The notes under the pieces were generated by a model. That model saw nothing but the letters and a program-made list of their open reading frames with translations, did no database searches and had not been told where the DNA came from. Below are positions 17,886 to 25,019 of a stretch of DNA of 36,462 nt, in pieces; position 1 is the stretch's first letter, and each line of letters begins with the position of its first letter. The position numbers and the translations under genes were made by a program. The stretch covers positions 1-36,462 of the forward strand of contig JADZBO010000194.1 of assembly GCA_020851995.1 (NCBI GenBank), given 5' to 3'. The DNA comes from Burkholderiaceae bacterium. Its GTDB lineage: Bacteria; Pseudomonadota; Gammaproteobacteria; Burkholderiales; Burkholderiaceae_B.

Positions 17886-19109
17886 TCACTCCGGATCGGC
17901 ATACCGCGCGGCAACCTCGGCGAAGCGTTCACGACAGGCCACGAATGCGTCGACGACCGCAGGATCGAAGTGCTTGCCCCGGCCATCCAGAATGATTTTG
18001 GTGGCCTCGTCAAGGGTCATCGGCGGCTTATACACCCGGCGGCTCATGAGCGCGTCGAACACGTCGGCCAGCGCCATCAGGCGCGCCGAAACCGGGATTG
18101 TCTCGCCGGCCGCGCCATTCGGGTAGCCGCTGCCATCCCACTTCTCCTGGTGACCCAGCGAAATCTCACGCGCGGTGCTTAGAAACTCAAACGCGCCGCT
18201 CGCGCACTCCGCGACCGATTCGTCCGCACCGGCCAGCGCCTGCTCCATTGCCTTGGTGATGGCATCGGCACCAATCGTCGTGTGGGTCTTCATGATCTCG
18301 AACTCCTCCGGCGTCAGACGACCGGGTTTAAGGAGTATCGAATCCGGAATTCCGACTTTGCCGAGATCATGCAGCGGCGAGGCTTTGACGATCATCCCCA
18401 GTTTGGGGCCGGCCAGCGCCTCCCGGAACCGCTCGTGATCAGCCAATTGTTGCGCCAGCATCTCCACGTAAATCTGTGTGCGCACGATGTGCTGACCGGT
18501 CTCGTTGTCGCGCGCTTCGGCCAGGCACGCCAGCGCGCGCACGCTCAGGTCCTGGATCAGGGTGTTTTCGCGCATGCGGCGCGCAACCTCGTGCTCAAGC
18601 CAGTCGTTCTCCTGCGCGAGGCGGTCTCGTGCCTGCTTGAGTTCGAGCTGGGAGCGCACACGCGCCAGAACAATCGACGGATTGAACGGTTTGGTGATGT
18701 AATCGACCGCGCCGAGCTCAAGACCGAACTCCTCGTCTTCGCTGGCGACCATGGCAGTAATAAAGATGACGGGTATCGCCTTGGTATCGGTTTGGCCGCG
18801 CAGCCGTCGAATGACTTCATGCCCGCTCATGCCCGGCATCATGACATCAAGCAGGATGAGATCGGGTCGCGGATCGGAGTTGGCGGCACGCAAGGCGTTC
18901 TCGCCTGAGTTGGCCACGCGTACGCGATAGTGGGGCTTCAGAAGTTCCCCGAGTATCGCGAGGTTCTGCGGCGTATCGTCGACGATCAGTATTGTGTGCC
19001 TGGTGTCGGTTGCGACGCTTACAGACATGTTTGGCGGTGATGTTTCGCGCATTGACTTGATCTTCTTCGCAAGTAGCAGCTGGAGCACAGACATCGTCTG
19101 CTCTTGCAA
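17886..19109 (-). CDS. REC-HD-GYP response regulator, probable cyclic di-GMP phosphodiesterase (RpfG type)
   Basis: A 407-residue two-domain protein. The receiver domain (38-155) has TILIVDDTPQN (acidic pair 44-45), the phospho-acceptor in LILLDVMMPG (D88), FITAM and YITKPF (K140). A coiled linker (155-185) leads to an HD-GYP domain with ETGQHIVRT, LHDLGKVGIPDSILLKPGRLTPEE (H247, D248), MKTHTTIGA, LGHQEKWDGSGYPNG and LADVFDAL, all metal- and substrate-binding elements. Such proteins degrade cyclic di-GMP when the receiver is phosphorylated. The hybrid kinase two genes downstream on the same strand, with a free HPt, is the natural donor. Starts at M1, M6, M20 and M28 are all possible; the receiver needs only the last. 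Confidence 0.94.
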   Translation of the reverse strand: MQEQTMSVLQLLLAKKIKSMRETSPPNMSVSVATDTRHTILIVDDTPQNLAILGELLKPHYRVRVANSGENALRAANSDPRPDLILLDVMMPGMSGHEVIRRLRGQTDTKAIPVIFITAMVASEDEEFGLELGAVDYITKPFNPSIVLARVRSQLELKQARDRLAQENDWLEHEVARRMRENTLIQDLSVRALACLAEARDNETGQHIVRTQIYVEMLAQQLADHERFREALAGPKLGMIVKASPLHDLGKVGIPDSILLKPGRLTPEEFEIMKTHTTIGADAITKAMEQALAGADESVAECASGAFEFLSTAREISLGHQEKWDGSGYPNGAAGETIPVSARLMALADVFDALMSRRVYKPPMTLDEATKIILDGRGKHFDPAVVDAFVACRERFAEVAARYADPE

Positions 19110-19503
19110 TTTGTTTGCAGGTTAAGAATACCCGTAATGCGCCCCGCCGCGTTTGAGAAAACGCTATGGGAGTGAGGATATTAAGAAATATCCACTCCGC
19201 GCTCGCCGAATGTTAGGACTTTTTAACCAGTTCAAGCCCCCGCGTGGTCATGACGGTTGCTCCGGGTGGCTGCAATCGATGCGACTGACGCGGGCTTGAG
19301 TTTATTGCTGCGGGCCTCGAAAAGTCTGCCTTACCTGACAAAGCGGCGATGCCGGGGTACCCACCTGAAGTGCCCCGCAATTGGAGATGATCCCCCGAAT
19401 TGAGTACAGTGGATCTTTCTGCTGATTCTCTCGCAGCATCATTGCCGACTCACCGCATCATTGCCAACTCATTGCATTATTGCCAACTCACGGGATCATC
19501 GCC
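19110..19503. promoter_or_regulatory. Divergent intergenic region upstream of the HD-GYP gene and a GST
   Basis: A 394-base gap that must hold the promoters of the signalling cluster (minus) and of the GST (plus). It contains a bulged stem, GGAGT-GA-GGATAT (19169-19181) against ATATCC-ACTCC (19188-19198), 60-90 bases upstream of the HD-GYP start. There is a longer-range inverted repeat, CAAGCCCCCGCGT (19233-19245) against ACGCGGGCTTGA (19288-19299). A 19-bp tandem array begins at 19436. No gene is evident, and no strong -35/-10 pair was found. Confidence 0.5.
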
Positions 19504-19511
19504 ATGACACT
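19436..19511. repeat. Four-unit 19-bp tandem repeat running into the GST start codon
   Basis: Units at 19436-19454, 19455-19473, 19474-19492 and 19493-19511. The second reads GCATCATTGCCAACTCATT; neighbouring units differ at two to four positions, the last at more, and it contains the ATG at 19504. Period and position are exact by count. It is unrelated in sequence to the array at 17733-17885 despite the matching period. Confidence 0.75.
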
Positions 19512-20127
19512 CCGCTTTTATTATTCCCCACGCAGTTGCGCCCTGGCGAGTCATATCGTTCTGGAACACGTCGGAGCGGATTATGAAGCCGTCAAAGTGG
19601 ATTTCACACAGAAAGAACAGCAGTCGCCCGAATTTCTGGCGATCAATCCCAAGGGGCGCGTCCCCGCGCTGGTGACAGATCGCGGTGTACTGACCGAGAC
19701 TCCGGCGATACTGCTCTACCTGGCTCAGACTTATCCGGATTACAGCCTTGCACCCGTGGATGATGCCTTTGCGCTGGCTGAGTTGCAGGCGGTCAACAGT
19801 TGGTTCTGTTCGACGGTTCATGTCGCTCAGGCGCATTTTTCGCGAGGCTACCGGTGGGCCGACGACGAGGCTGCGCAGCAGGCGATGAAAGTCAAGGCGC
19901 CGCAGGTCATGGCGGAGTGCTTTGACTGGATCGAACGCGAGTTGCTTCGCGGTCCGTGGATGATGGGCGAAGGCCTGACCATTGCGGATCCCTATCTGTT
20001 CACGGTGGGCAGCTGGCTGGCGGGTGATGGCATTGATATCGCCCGCTTCCCGCGTGTGGCGGCGCACCGCGAGCGTATGCTGGAGTTGCCGGCCGTACGC
20101 AAGATCGCGCAGCTCCACGGCCTCTGA
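19504..20127 (+). CDS. Glutathione S-transferase (beta/bacterial type)
   Basis: A 207-residue GST. The N-terminal thioredoxin-fold half reads MTLRFYYSPRSCALASHIVLEHVGADYEAVKVDF, with S/C at the usual active-site start (SPRSC), then NPKGRVPALVTDRGVLTETPAILLYLAQ, which supplies the cis-proline and the E-T/S-P-A-I-L glutathione site. The C-terminal half contains GPWMMGEGLTIADPYLFTVGSWL, the N-capping-box motif of the family. Length is normal. A TTG upstream (19480) extends the frame, but the ATG gives the standard family start. The last unit of a 19-bp tandem repeat covers the start codon, and the ribosome site is weak (GGGA about eight bases upstream). Confidence 0.92.
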   Translation: MTLRFYYSPRSCALASHIVLEHVGADYEAVKVDFTQKEQQSPEFLAINPKGRVPALVTDRGVLTETPAILLYLAQTYPDYSLAPVDDAFALAELQAVNSWFCSTVHVAQAHFSRGYRWADDEAAQQAMKVKAPQVMAECFDWIERELLRGPWMMGEGLTIADPYLFTVGSWLAGDGIDIARFPRVAAHRERMLELPAVRKIAQLHGL

Positions 20128-20221
20128 GCGGTTGCGATCCCGGTTGGGCGCGGCAGGGGGCGCGGTTCGGCGCCGGTCAGTTGCGCATGCCGGTTTGCAT
20201 CGTGTCGGTTGAGCAGGAGTG

Positions 20222-21634
20222 ATGGACGTGCACAAAATGATTGTTCGGATTGCCGGGCTGATTGCCCTGTTCGTGGTTCTGTATGTTGCGTTCGGGCTCG
20301 TTTCCAGCGTGTCGCAGTTAGCGACCGTGGTTGAGCAGTGGGCGCCGGGCTGGGGGCGGCCATTTTTCCTGGCGACGTGCATTGCACTGTTGGCGATTGC
20401 GGTGACCCCGGTCATTTTGTACTTCCGGCTGCCGCAACCCCTGGTCCCACCAGAGACCAACACGGGCCCGGAGCACGACGCCTTTATCAAGGCGCTGCGC
20501 GCGCGCCTTGCGGCAAACCCGGCTCTGGCAGGGGATCCCCTCGAGACAGACGCCGACCTGACGGCGGCGATGCAAAAGCTCGGTGCGCAAGCCGACAAAC
20601 TCGTCCAGCAGCATGCCAGCACAGTCTTTGTGAGCACGGCTGTGATGCAAAACGGTCGCCTCGACGGGCTCATCGTGCTGTTGACCCAGATCCGCATGGT
20701 CTGGCTGATTGCCAATCTGTTTTTTCAGCGCCCGTCGCCGCGGCAAATGCTCTACCTGTACGGCAACGTCGGCACCAATGTGATCCTTGCGCAGAACATC
20801 CAGGAAATCGAGTTCACAGAGCTTGCCGCGCCGCTGGTCTTTTCAATATTTCCCTCGCTCAACGGCGCGATCCCGGGCATGCAGGGCATCACGAACCTGA
20901 TGCTCAACAGCCTGGCCAACGGTAGCGCGAACGCATTCCTGACGCTGAGGGTTGGAATCATTGCGCGGATGTACTGTGAATCGACTTGTGCGCCGGCAAG
21001 CGCGCAGGTACGGACAAGCGCAACACGCAAGTCGCTGGAATTGCTGGGCCGCATCACCCGCGAACATGGCTCGGCGATTGCCAGCGGTGCGCTGAGTCTT
21101 GTGGGCAAGAAGCTTGGCGCGGCTCTGGACGGTGCGAAATCCGCGGGCGGTGCAGTCGCTAAAGGTGCGGCTTCAGCAGGGGGCGCTGTCGCCAAGGGTG
21201 CGGTTTCAGCAGGGGGCGCGGTCGCCAAGGGCGCGGTCTCGGCCACCGGCGCTGTCGCAAAAGGCGCGGTCTGCGCGGGCGGCGCGATTGTCGGCGGAGC
21301 GTCGACTGCGGGTGGTGCGATTGTCAAAGGAGCGGCGGCGGTCGGAGGCGCGATTGCAGACGGCGCAACGTCGGCCGGCGGCGCCGTCGTTCGGGGTGCG
21401 GCCAGCGCGGGTGGTGCCGTGGTTCGAGGTGCAACTTCGGCGGGTGTGGCGATCGTCGATGGCGCAAGCACAGTGGGTGGTGCGATCGTCGGTGGCGCGA
21501 GCACTGTAGGAGGTGCGATTGTCGGAGGCGCAAGCACAGTTGGCGGGGCGATTGCCAAGGGCGCAAAAGTAGTGACCGGCCGGAACGCGACTCCAGACGT
21601 GAGTGCGCAGCGCCCCGCGGGTGGCGAAAGGTAA
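20222..21634 (+). CDS. DUF697-like membrane protein with thirteen 11-residue repeats
   Basis: About 470 residues. Two N-terminal membrane segments (about 6-28 and 42-62) are followed by a soluble helical stretch. A hydrophobic region (about 140-245) with DGLIVLLTQIRMVWLIANLFFQRPS and LILAQNI-type helices resembles the DUF697 domain of YcjF-like proteins. From about residue 308 the protein is thirteen consecutive 11-residue units of consensus (S/T)-(A/V)-G-G-A-(V/I)-x-x-G-A-x, ending shortly before the C-terminus. Position 8 is the variable polar one (K, R, D or G). Such small-residue 11-mer periodicity suits a surface- or membrane-lying helix. AGGAG lies only two bases before this ATG but eight before a GTG at 20228, so the true start may be the latter. 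Function unknown. Confidence 0.75.
   Translation: MDVHKMIVRIAGLIALFVVLYVAFGLVSSVSQLATVVEQWAPGWGRPFFLATCIALLAIAVTPVILYFRLPQPLVPPETNTGPEHDAFIKALRARLAANPALAGDPLETDADLTAAMQKLGAQADKLVQQHASTVFVSTAVMQNGRLDGLIVLLTQIRMVWLIANLFFQRPSPRQMLYLYGNVGTNVILAQNIQEIEFTELAAPLVFSIFPSLNGAIPGMQGITNLMLNSLANGSANAFLTLRVGIIARMYCESTCAPASAQVRTSATRKSLELLGRITREHGSAIASGALSLVGKKLGAALDGAKSAGGAVAKGAASAGGAVAKGAVSAGGAVAKGAVSATGAVAKGAVCAGGAIVGGASTAGGAIVKGAAAVGGAIADGATSAGGAVVRGAASAGGAVVRGATSAGVAIVDGASTVGGAIVGGASTVGGAIVGGASTVGGAIAKGAKVVTGRNATPDVSAQRPAGGER
21140..21568 (+). repeat. Thirteen tandem 33-bp coding repeats
   Basis: Exactly 13 units of 33 bases, each encoding one 11-residue repeat, with no gaps. Units 1-4 (21140-21271) and 11-13 (21470-21568) are the most alike at the DNA level, so expansion seems to have occurred at least twice. 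Middle units have diverged at synonymous sites while keeping the Gly-Gly-Ala core, which argues for selection on the protein. Confidence 0.9.
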
Positions 21635-21709
21635 ACTAGCGTCGAACACCACCTTAGAATCTGTACCCAATTTTGCTGACGACTCGAAAAGTCCAGCGCG
21701 GAGATCACC

Positions 21710-22447
21710 ATGGACTACATCGGCGGCACCAAAGACGCGGTTGCACTATTGAACCGGCTGGAAAAGATCGGGTGCCTGGTCAGCGTCTACACCAAAGATC
21801 ACATCGATACCTTGTGGAGCGAGGGGCTGATTTCTGACTCGTATGACGAGCTGATCGCGCAGCATGGGGAAGACTTCACCGATCATCTGCTACTGCTGAA
21901 CATGCATGGCTGGAGCAAGGAAATCGCAGGAAAATTCCTGAAGATTTTCCCGGCGATCGAAAATGCCTGGCAGCCGGATGCCCTGAGCTTTATCTTCATC
22001 AACCTGCGTAGTCGGACAATGATTGGCTTCGGGTTGGGGAACAAAGGAACGTTTTCCGCGATCGATATTGAGTCCGGAAAGCCGATTCACTGGCGCGAGC
22101 TCGATATCGAGCTGGATACGGCGGAAGCACATGAATTCTGCGTGCTCGATTTCGCAAATATCGTGTATCGCTTCGCTGATGCGTTCGATGACATGGGTTA
22201 CTTCGTAAACGAGCTATACCAGCTGCCCTACAGCGCGGAGGACCTTTATGCCGCGCTGGAAAGCGGGCCGGACGACGACGGAAGCTACAGTGTCAGCGGC
22301 GTCGGTGCGGGGCTTACGCTGGTCGATATCGACGGCAAACGGGCACAGCTTGAAGACCTGATCGATTCGCTGGAACAATCGGCTGAAATCATTCAGGTGT
22401 TCTTTCCTGAACTCAACATTCCTGATCTGTATCCTGAAGGGGAATAG
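21710..22447 (+). CDS. Unrecognised acidic cytosolic protein
   Basis: A 245-residue soluble protein that I cannot assign to a family. It is strongly acidic (for example ESGPDDDGSYS, EDLIDSLEQSAE, DLYPEGE at the end), has no signal peptide or membrane segment, and seems mixed alpha/beta. Notable stretches are LNRLEKIGCLVSVYTKDHIDTLWSEGLISDSYDELI near the start, a helical HGWSKEIAGKFLKIFPAIENAW, then beta-rich RTMIGFGLGNKGTFSAIDIESGKPIHWREL. GGAG lies seven bases before the ATG. It follows the 11-mer repeat protein by 76 bases on the same strand and may be co-transcribed with it. Codon use looks native, so it is very likely a real gene. Confidence 0.8.
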   Translation: MDYIGGTKDAVALLNRLEKIGCLVSVYTKDHIDTLWSEGLISDSYDELIAQHGEDFTDHLLLLNMHGWSKEIAGKFLKIFPAIENAWQPDALSFIFINLRSRTMIGFGLGNKGTFSAIDIESGKPIHWRELDIELDTAEAHEFCVLDFANIVYRFADAFDDMGYFVNELYQLPYSAEDLYAALESGPDDDGSYSVSGVGAGLTLVDIDGKRAQLEDLIDSLEQSAEIIQVFFPELNIPDLYPEGE

Positions 22448-22550
22448 ACCGCCTTTGCGTCACGCCCTCCTGTTCAAACCCGGTCATGCACGGTGCGTGT
22501 TGACTTTAGGTTGTCCCACTATCGATGGGGTGAAATGCCCGGCTGCGGGG

Positions 22551-22898
22551 CTAGCCGGCGGGGGAAGCAAACCCGAGTAATTCGAGCAGCCATTGCAGAA
22601 GCTCAAATGCCGCTACAGCGCAGACTGCGGAACCCAGAATAATCCAGAGCACTTGAACTTCATGAGACGGATTCAGTTTCCGGAGCGCGACGCGTCCGCC
22701 GATCGAGACAAGCGCAAGGCTGTAGAGCACGCAACCGGCATCCAGAAACGGCGTGCTCGGCACAGAAAAGCCGATCATGAAGATCGCTGTACCCACCATG
22801 AAGGACGTTAGCCCGACACCGAACCCGATCGCCCGGAAAATCTGGACGCCATCGATTTCCCAGGTCTTGTGATTTGAATCGGGCATGGCCAGCCACAT
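22551..22898 (-). CDS. Small hypothetical membrane protein
   Basis: A 115-residue protein with about three hydrophobic helices: IFRAIGFGVGLTSFMVGTAIFMIGF, FLDAGCVLYSLALVSIGGRVAL and VLWIILGSAVCAVAAFELLQWLLELLGF. Its polar N-terminus, MPDSNHKTWEIDG, follows a second possible start (M5). No family recognised. The reading frame has natural hydrophobic periodicity and sensible codon use, so I consider it real. It sits 16 bases from the end of the NlpC/P60 gene, which lies upstream on the same strand, so they may form a small operon. Confidence 0.6.
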   Translation of the reverse strand: MWLAMPDSNHKTWEIDGVQIFRAIGFGVGLTSFMVGTAIFMIGFSVPSTPFLDAGCVLYSLALVSIGGRVALRKLNPSHEVQVLWIILGSAVCAVAAFELLQWLLELLGFASPAG

Positions 22899-22913
22899 GA
22901 CGTGGCAAACACT

Positions 22914-23444
22914 TTAGAGGCCTGCCAGCAGGCCCGCAGAGTAGTCGGGCTGATCGATGCTTGCATTTGCTAACGCAGCGCGCCGTGCGCCAACGTAGCG
23001 CTTTGCGTAGTAGCCGGAGTCCAGACTATCGATGGCAACGGTTTTTCCACGCGTCGGCGCGTGAATGAACTCGCGGTTGCCAATGTAGATGCCCACGTGG
23101 GAAAGCTTGGCAAAGGTATTGAAGAACACCACATCGCCGGGGGCAAGGTTGTCGTCCGGCACGCGTGTCATGGCGACGAACATGTCCTTGGGAACCCGCG
23201 GAACCGTGATGTTCTGCTGTTTGAAGACGTAAAAAACCAGGCCGCTGCAGTCGAACCCGGTTTTTGCGTTCGTGCCGCCCCAGCGGTAGGGTGTCCCGAT
23301 CAACCGCTTTGCGATGCTGACGCTCTCGCTCAGGCTTTGCTCGCGCAGCGTCTTGATCAGGGAGTCGAGGTCTGTATCCGAGGCAGCGCGCGCCTGCATT
23401 GCGCACACCGCCAGAATTGCCGTCAGGAAAATGCGAACTTTCAT
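22914..23444 (-). CDS. Secreted NlpC/P60 cysteine peptidase
   Basis: A 176-residue exported peptidoglycan endopeptidase of the NlpC/P60 (CHAP-like, DL-endopeptidase) family. The signal peptide is MKVRIFLTAILAVCAMQARA, with cleavage near residue 20-21. The catalytic domain shows GTPYRWGGTNAKTGFDCSGLVFYVF (C66), the His site in LSHVGIYIGNREFIHAP (H116), with H128 as the third residue, and APGDVVFFNT between. Members cut stem peptides in cell-wall remodelling. A longer frame upstream exists, but its first 50 residues are basic and proline-rich and look non-coding; the chosen ATG begins a textbook signal peptide. A run of ten C on the coding strand lies 18 bases upstream of the start and may affect expression. 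Confidence 0.92.
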   Translation of the reverse strand: MKVRIFLTAILAVCAMQARAASDTDLDSLIKTLREQSLSESVSIAKRLIGTPYRWGGTNAKTGFDCSGLVFYVFKQQNITVPRVPKDMFVAMTRVPDDNLAPGDVVFFNTFAKLSHVGIYIGNREFIHAPTRGKTVAIDSLDSGYYAKRYVGARRAALANASIDQPDYSAGLLAGL

Positions 23445-23462
23445 AGAACACTTGCGAACAGA

Positions 23463-23472
23463 GGGGGGGGGG
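23463..23472 (-). repeat. Homopolymer C10 (coding strand) in the NlpC/P60 5' region
   Basis: Ten consecutive G on the plus strand, hence ten C on the coding strand, 18-28 bases upstream of the NlpC/P60 start codon. Tracts of this length are prone to slippage. Located between the presumed promoter and start, length change could alter spacing or leader folding. Confidence 0.8.
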
Positions 23473-23597
23473 TGAGAACAGCAGAGTCGTGGAGTCCCGA
23501 AGGAGCACGAAGGGACAAGTCTAACAGCAAAACGGGCGGGCGATCCGTGCCCCGGATCGGCGCCCCTTAAACTGCGCGACTGGCTCCGATGCAATTC

Positions 23598-24872
23598 CTA
23601 TCGTCTGGTTGCGACCATGAGTGAATAGTTTCCACCCTTGAAGTAACCAAATCTGAAGTCCAGTTGCCTGATATCGTCCCGGTTGGCGTAGGCCTGAGCC
23701 AGACTGGTCTGGGTATTTTGAAATGCGCGGTGGGGCGTGACGAATTTTCCAAATAATTTAACGTCGTGCGCCTGAATCAGTTTCGAATAGGCCAGTGCGG
23801 TTTCATCCTGCACAATCAGCGGCGAGAAGTGAAGCACTGCCTGGGTAATGTCATCGAAACTCGCATATTGCGGCAAATGCGATGCCGCTTTGAATAACAC
23901 CGGATTATTCGCCATGTTTTCGACGAATTTTCTGTTTTCCGGTTTTGATTCAAGTCCTTCGTTGGACAGGTCGATTTTTAAATAATCGACAATAATCTGC
24001 CGACCTTCCTTTGAGGCATGAAATCGAATCGATGACCAGACTTTGGCCTCCGCCGGGAGTTCATGGATATTCCCGTTTTCGTCGACGCCAATCGGGGAAA
24101 TCCGATTGACTTCAAAGCCATGCAGCGTCAGGAAGGTGGCGATGAAGGTGCTCGCACCGATGCGCGGCTGGCTTGAGTGGTAATACTTGTCCAGATATTC
24201 CGTGACAAAAAAGCCATCAGAACCAAACTGCTGCCATGCCGACGTCAGTAGTTTGAGGCTATTCGTGGTGTTGGTTGGCGTAAGCGATCCGAGGTCAAGC
24301 GGCATTGCCGCATTTTGCCGCGCCACCATGACATAGCGCTGGGCCTGCGGAAACATCTGATAAACCGTTGCGAAATCAGGGCCGGAGAACGGATAAAACA
24401 CGGTCTTGTTGTGTTGCGGGACTTCAATTTGCGCCCAACGCATCATCGGTTCACTGATATTCCTGACGTATTTGTCCCAGCTCGCCGAGATCGTCTTCAC
24501 GAAATTTGGCCACTGTGGATTGTCGGCAAGCGACTCTGGCAGGCCCGTGGCAGGCACTTGGCCAGAAAGCAGGGTGACCACGGTTTTTTCGTTTCGCGGC
24601 GCCTGGACTGCCGCCGGCTGCGCTTTTGTGTCCTGGCCGGGCTGAACCGAACCCGATCGCGGGGTTGATTCGGCCATGGGCAGCGCCTTCGCGTCCTGCC
24701 CGACCTGCGCCGAAGCTGGTTGCACTGCTAATTCAGCGAGGCACGCGGGGGATTGCAGAACGGAAAGCAGGAAAGCCAGAATGCCGGTCCGCCAAACCGC
24801 CGGCAATTTGCGCATTTCCTTATTCAGAAGACGAGTGGACAAGAGATTCTTCACGATATTCACGATATTCAT
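23598..24872 (-). CDS. Exported hypothetical protein with YPFSGPDF motif
   Basis: A 424-residue protein with an N-terminal signal. Either M1 or M20 can start it; from M20 the stretch MRKLPAVWRTGILAFLLSVLQSPACLA is a normal signal peptide. A low-complexity Ala/Pro/Gln spacer follows (about 50-95, with the near repeat S-x-Q-x-GQD-x-KA-x-P). The conserved-looking body then begins: WDKYVRNISEPMMRWAQIEVPQHNKTVFYPFSGPDFATVYQMFPQAQRYVMVARQNA. The phrase FYPFSGPDF followed by a FP-x-A-x-x-Y-V/M helix recurs in uncharacterised secreted proteins, and I cannot name its function. The end, RFGYFKGGNYSLMVATRR, looks like a closing beta strand. It is more AT-rich than its neighbours and may have been acquired. 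Confidence 0.7.
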   Translation of the reverse strand: MNIVNIVKNLLSTRLLNKEMRKLPAVWRTGILAFLLSVLQSPACLAELAVQPASAQVGQDAKALPMAESTPRSGSVQPGQDTKAQPAAVQAPRNEKTVVTLLSGQVPATGLPESLADNPQWPNFVKTISASWDKYVRNISEPMMRWAQIEVPQHNKTVFYPFSGPDFATVYQMFPQAQRYVMVARQNAAMPLDLGSLTPTNTTNSLKLLTSAWQQFGSDGFFVTEYLDKYYHSSQPRIGASTFIATFLTLHGFEVNRISPIGVDENGNIHELPAEAKVWSSIRFHASKEGRQIIVDYLKIDLSNEGLESKPENRKFVENMANNPVLFKAASHLPQYASFDDITQAVLHFSPLIVQDETALAYSKLIQAHDVKLFGKFVTPHRAFQNTQTSLAQAYANRDDIRQLDFRFGYFKGGNYSLMVATRR

Positions 24873-25019
24873 GAGACTTCAGCGAAATAATGACTGCGAC
24901 TTAAAATGCGATCCGTTGACCTGGCTGCGACCGGAGGTGGCCTGTGAATCGGACGGTATCGTCCTTGCGGACGTAAACATAATATCGGGCGTCATCATCC
25001 TGCCGGACGCTTTGCCGGC

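Noticed and set aside
20752-21711. Minus-strand frame of 319 codons with Pro/Ala-Pro-Thr repeats
   Set aside because: It is the complement of the 33-bp coding repeats. The plus strand has membrane segments and a ribosome site; the minus frame has neither.
22539-22558. Rho-independent terminator at the end of the small membrane-protein gene
   Set aside because: CCGGCT/AGCCGG can pair, but the stem overlaps the stop codon and no U-tract follows on either strand.
22914-23594. Longer 226-residue start for the NlpC/P60 peptidase
   Set aside because: The extra 50 residues are Arg/Pro/Ser-rich and cross the C10 tract, whereas the internal ATG at 23444 begins a standard signal peptide.
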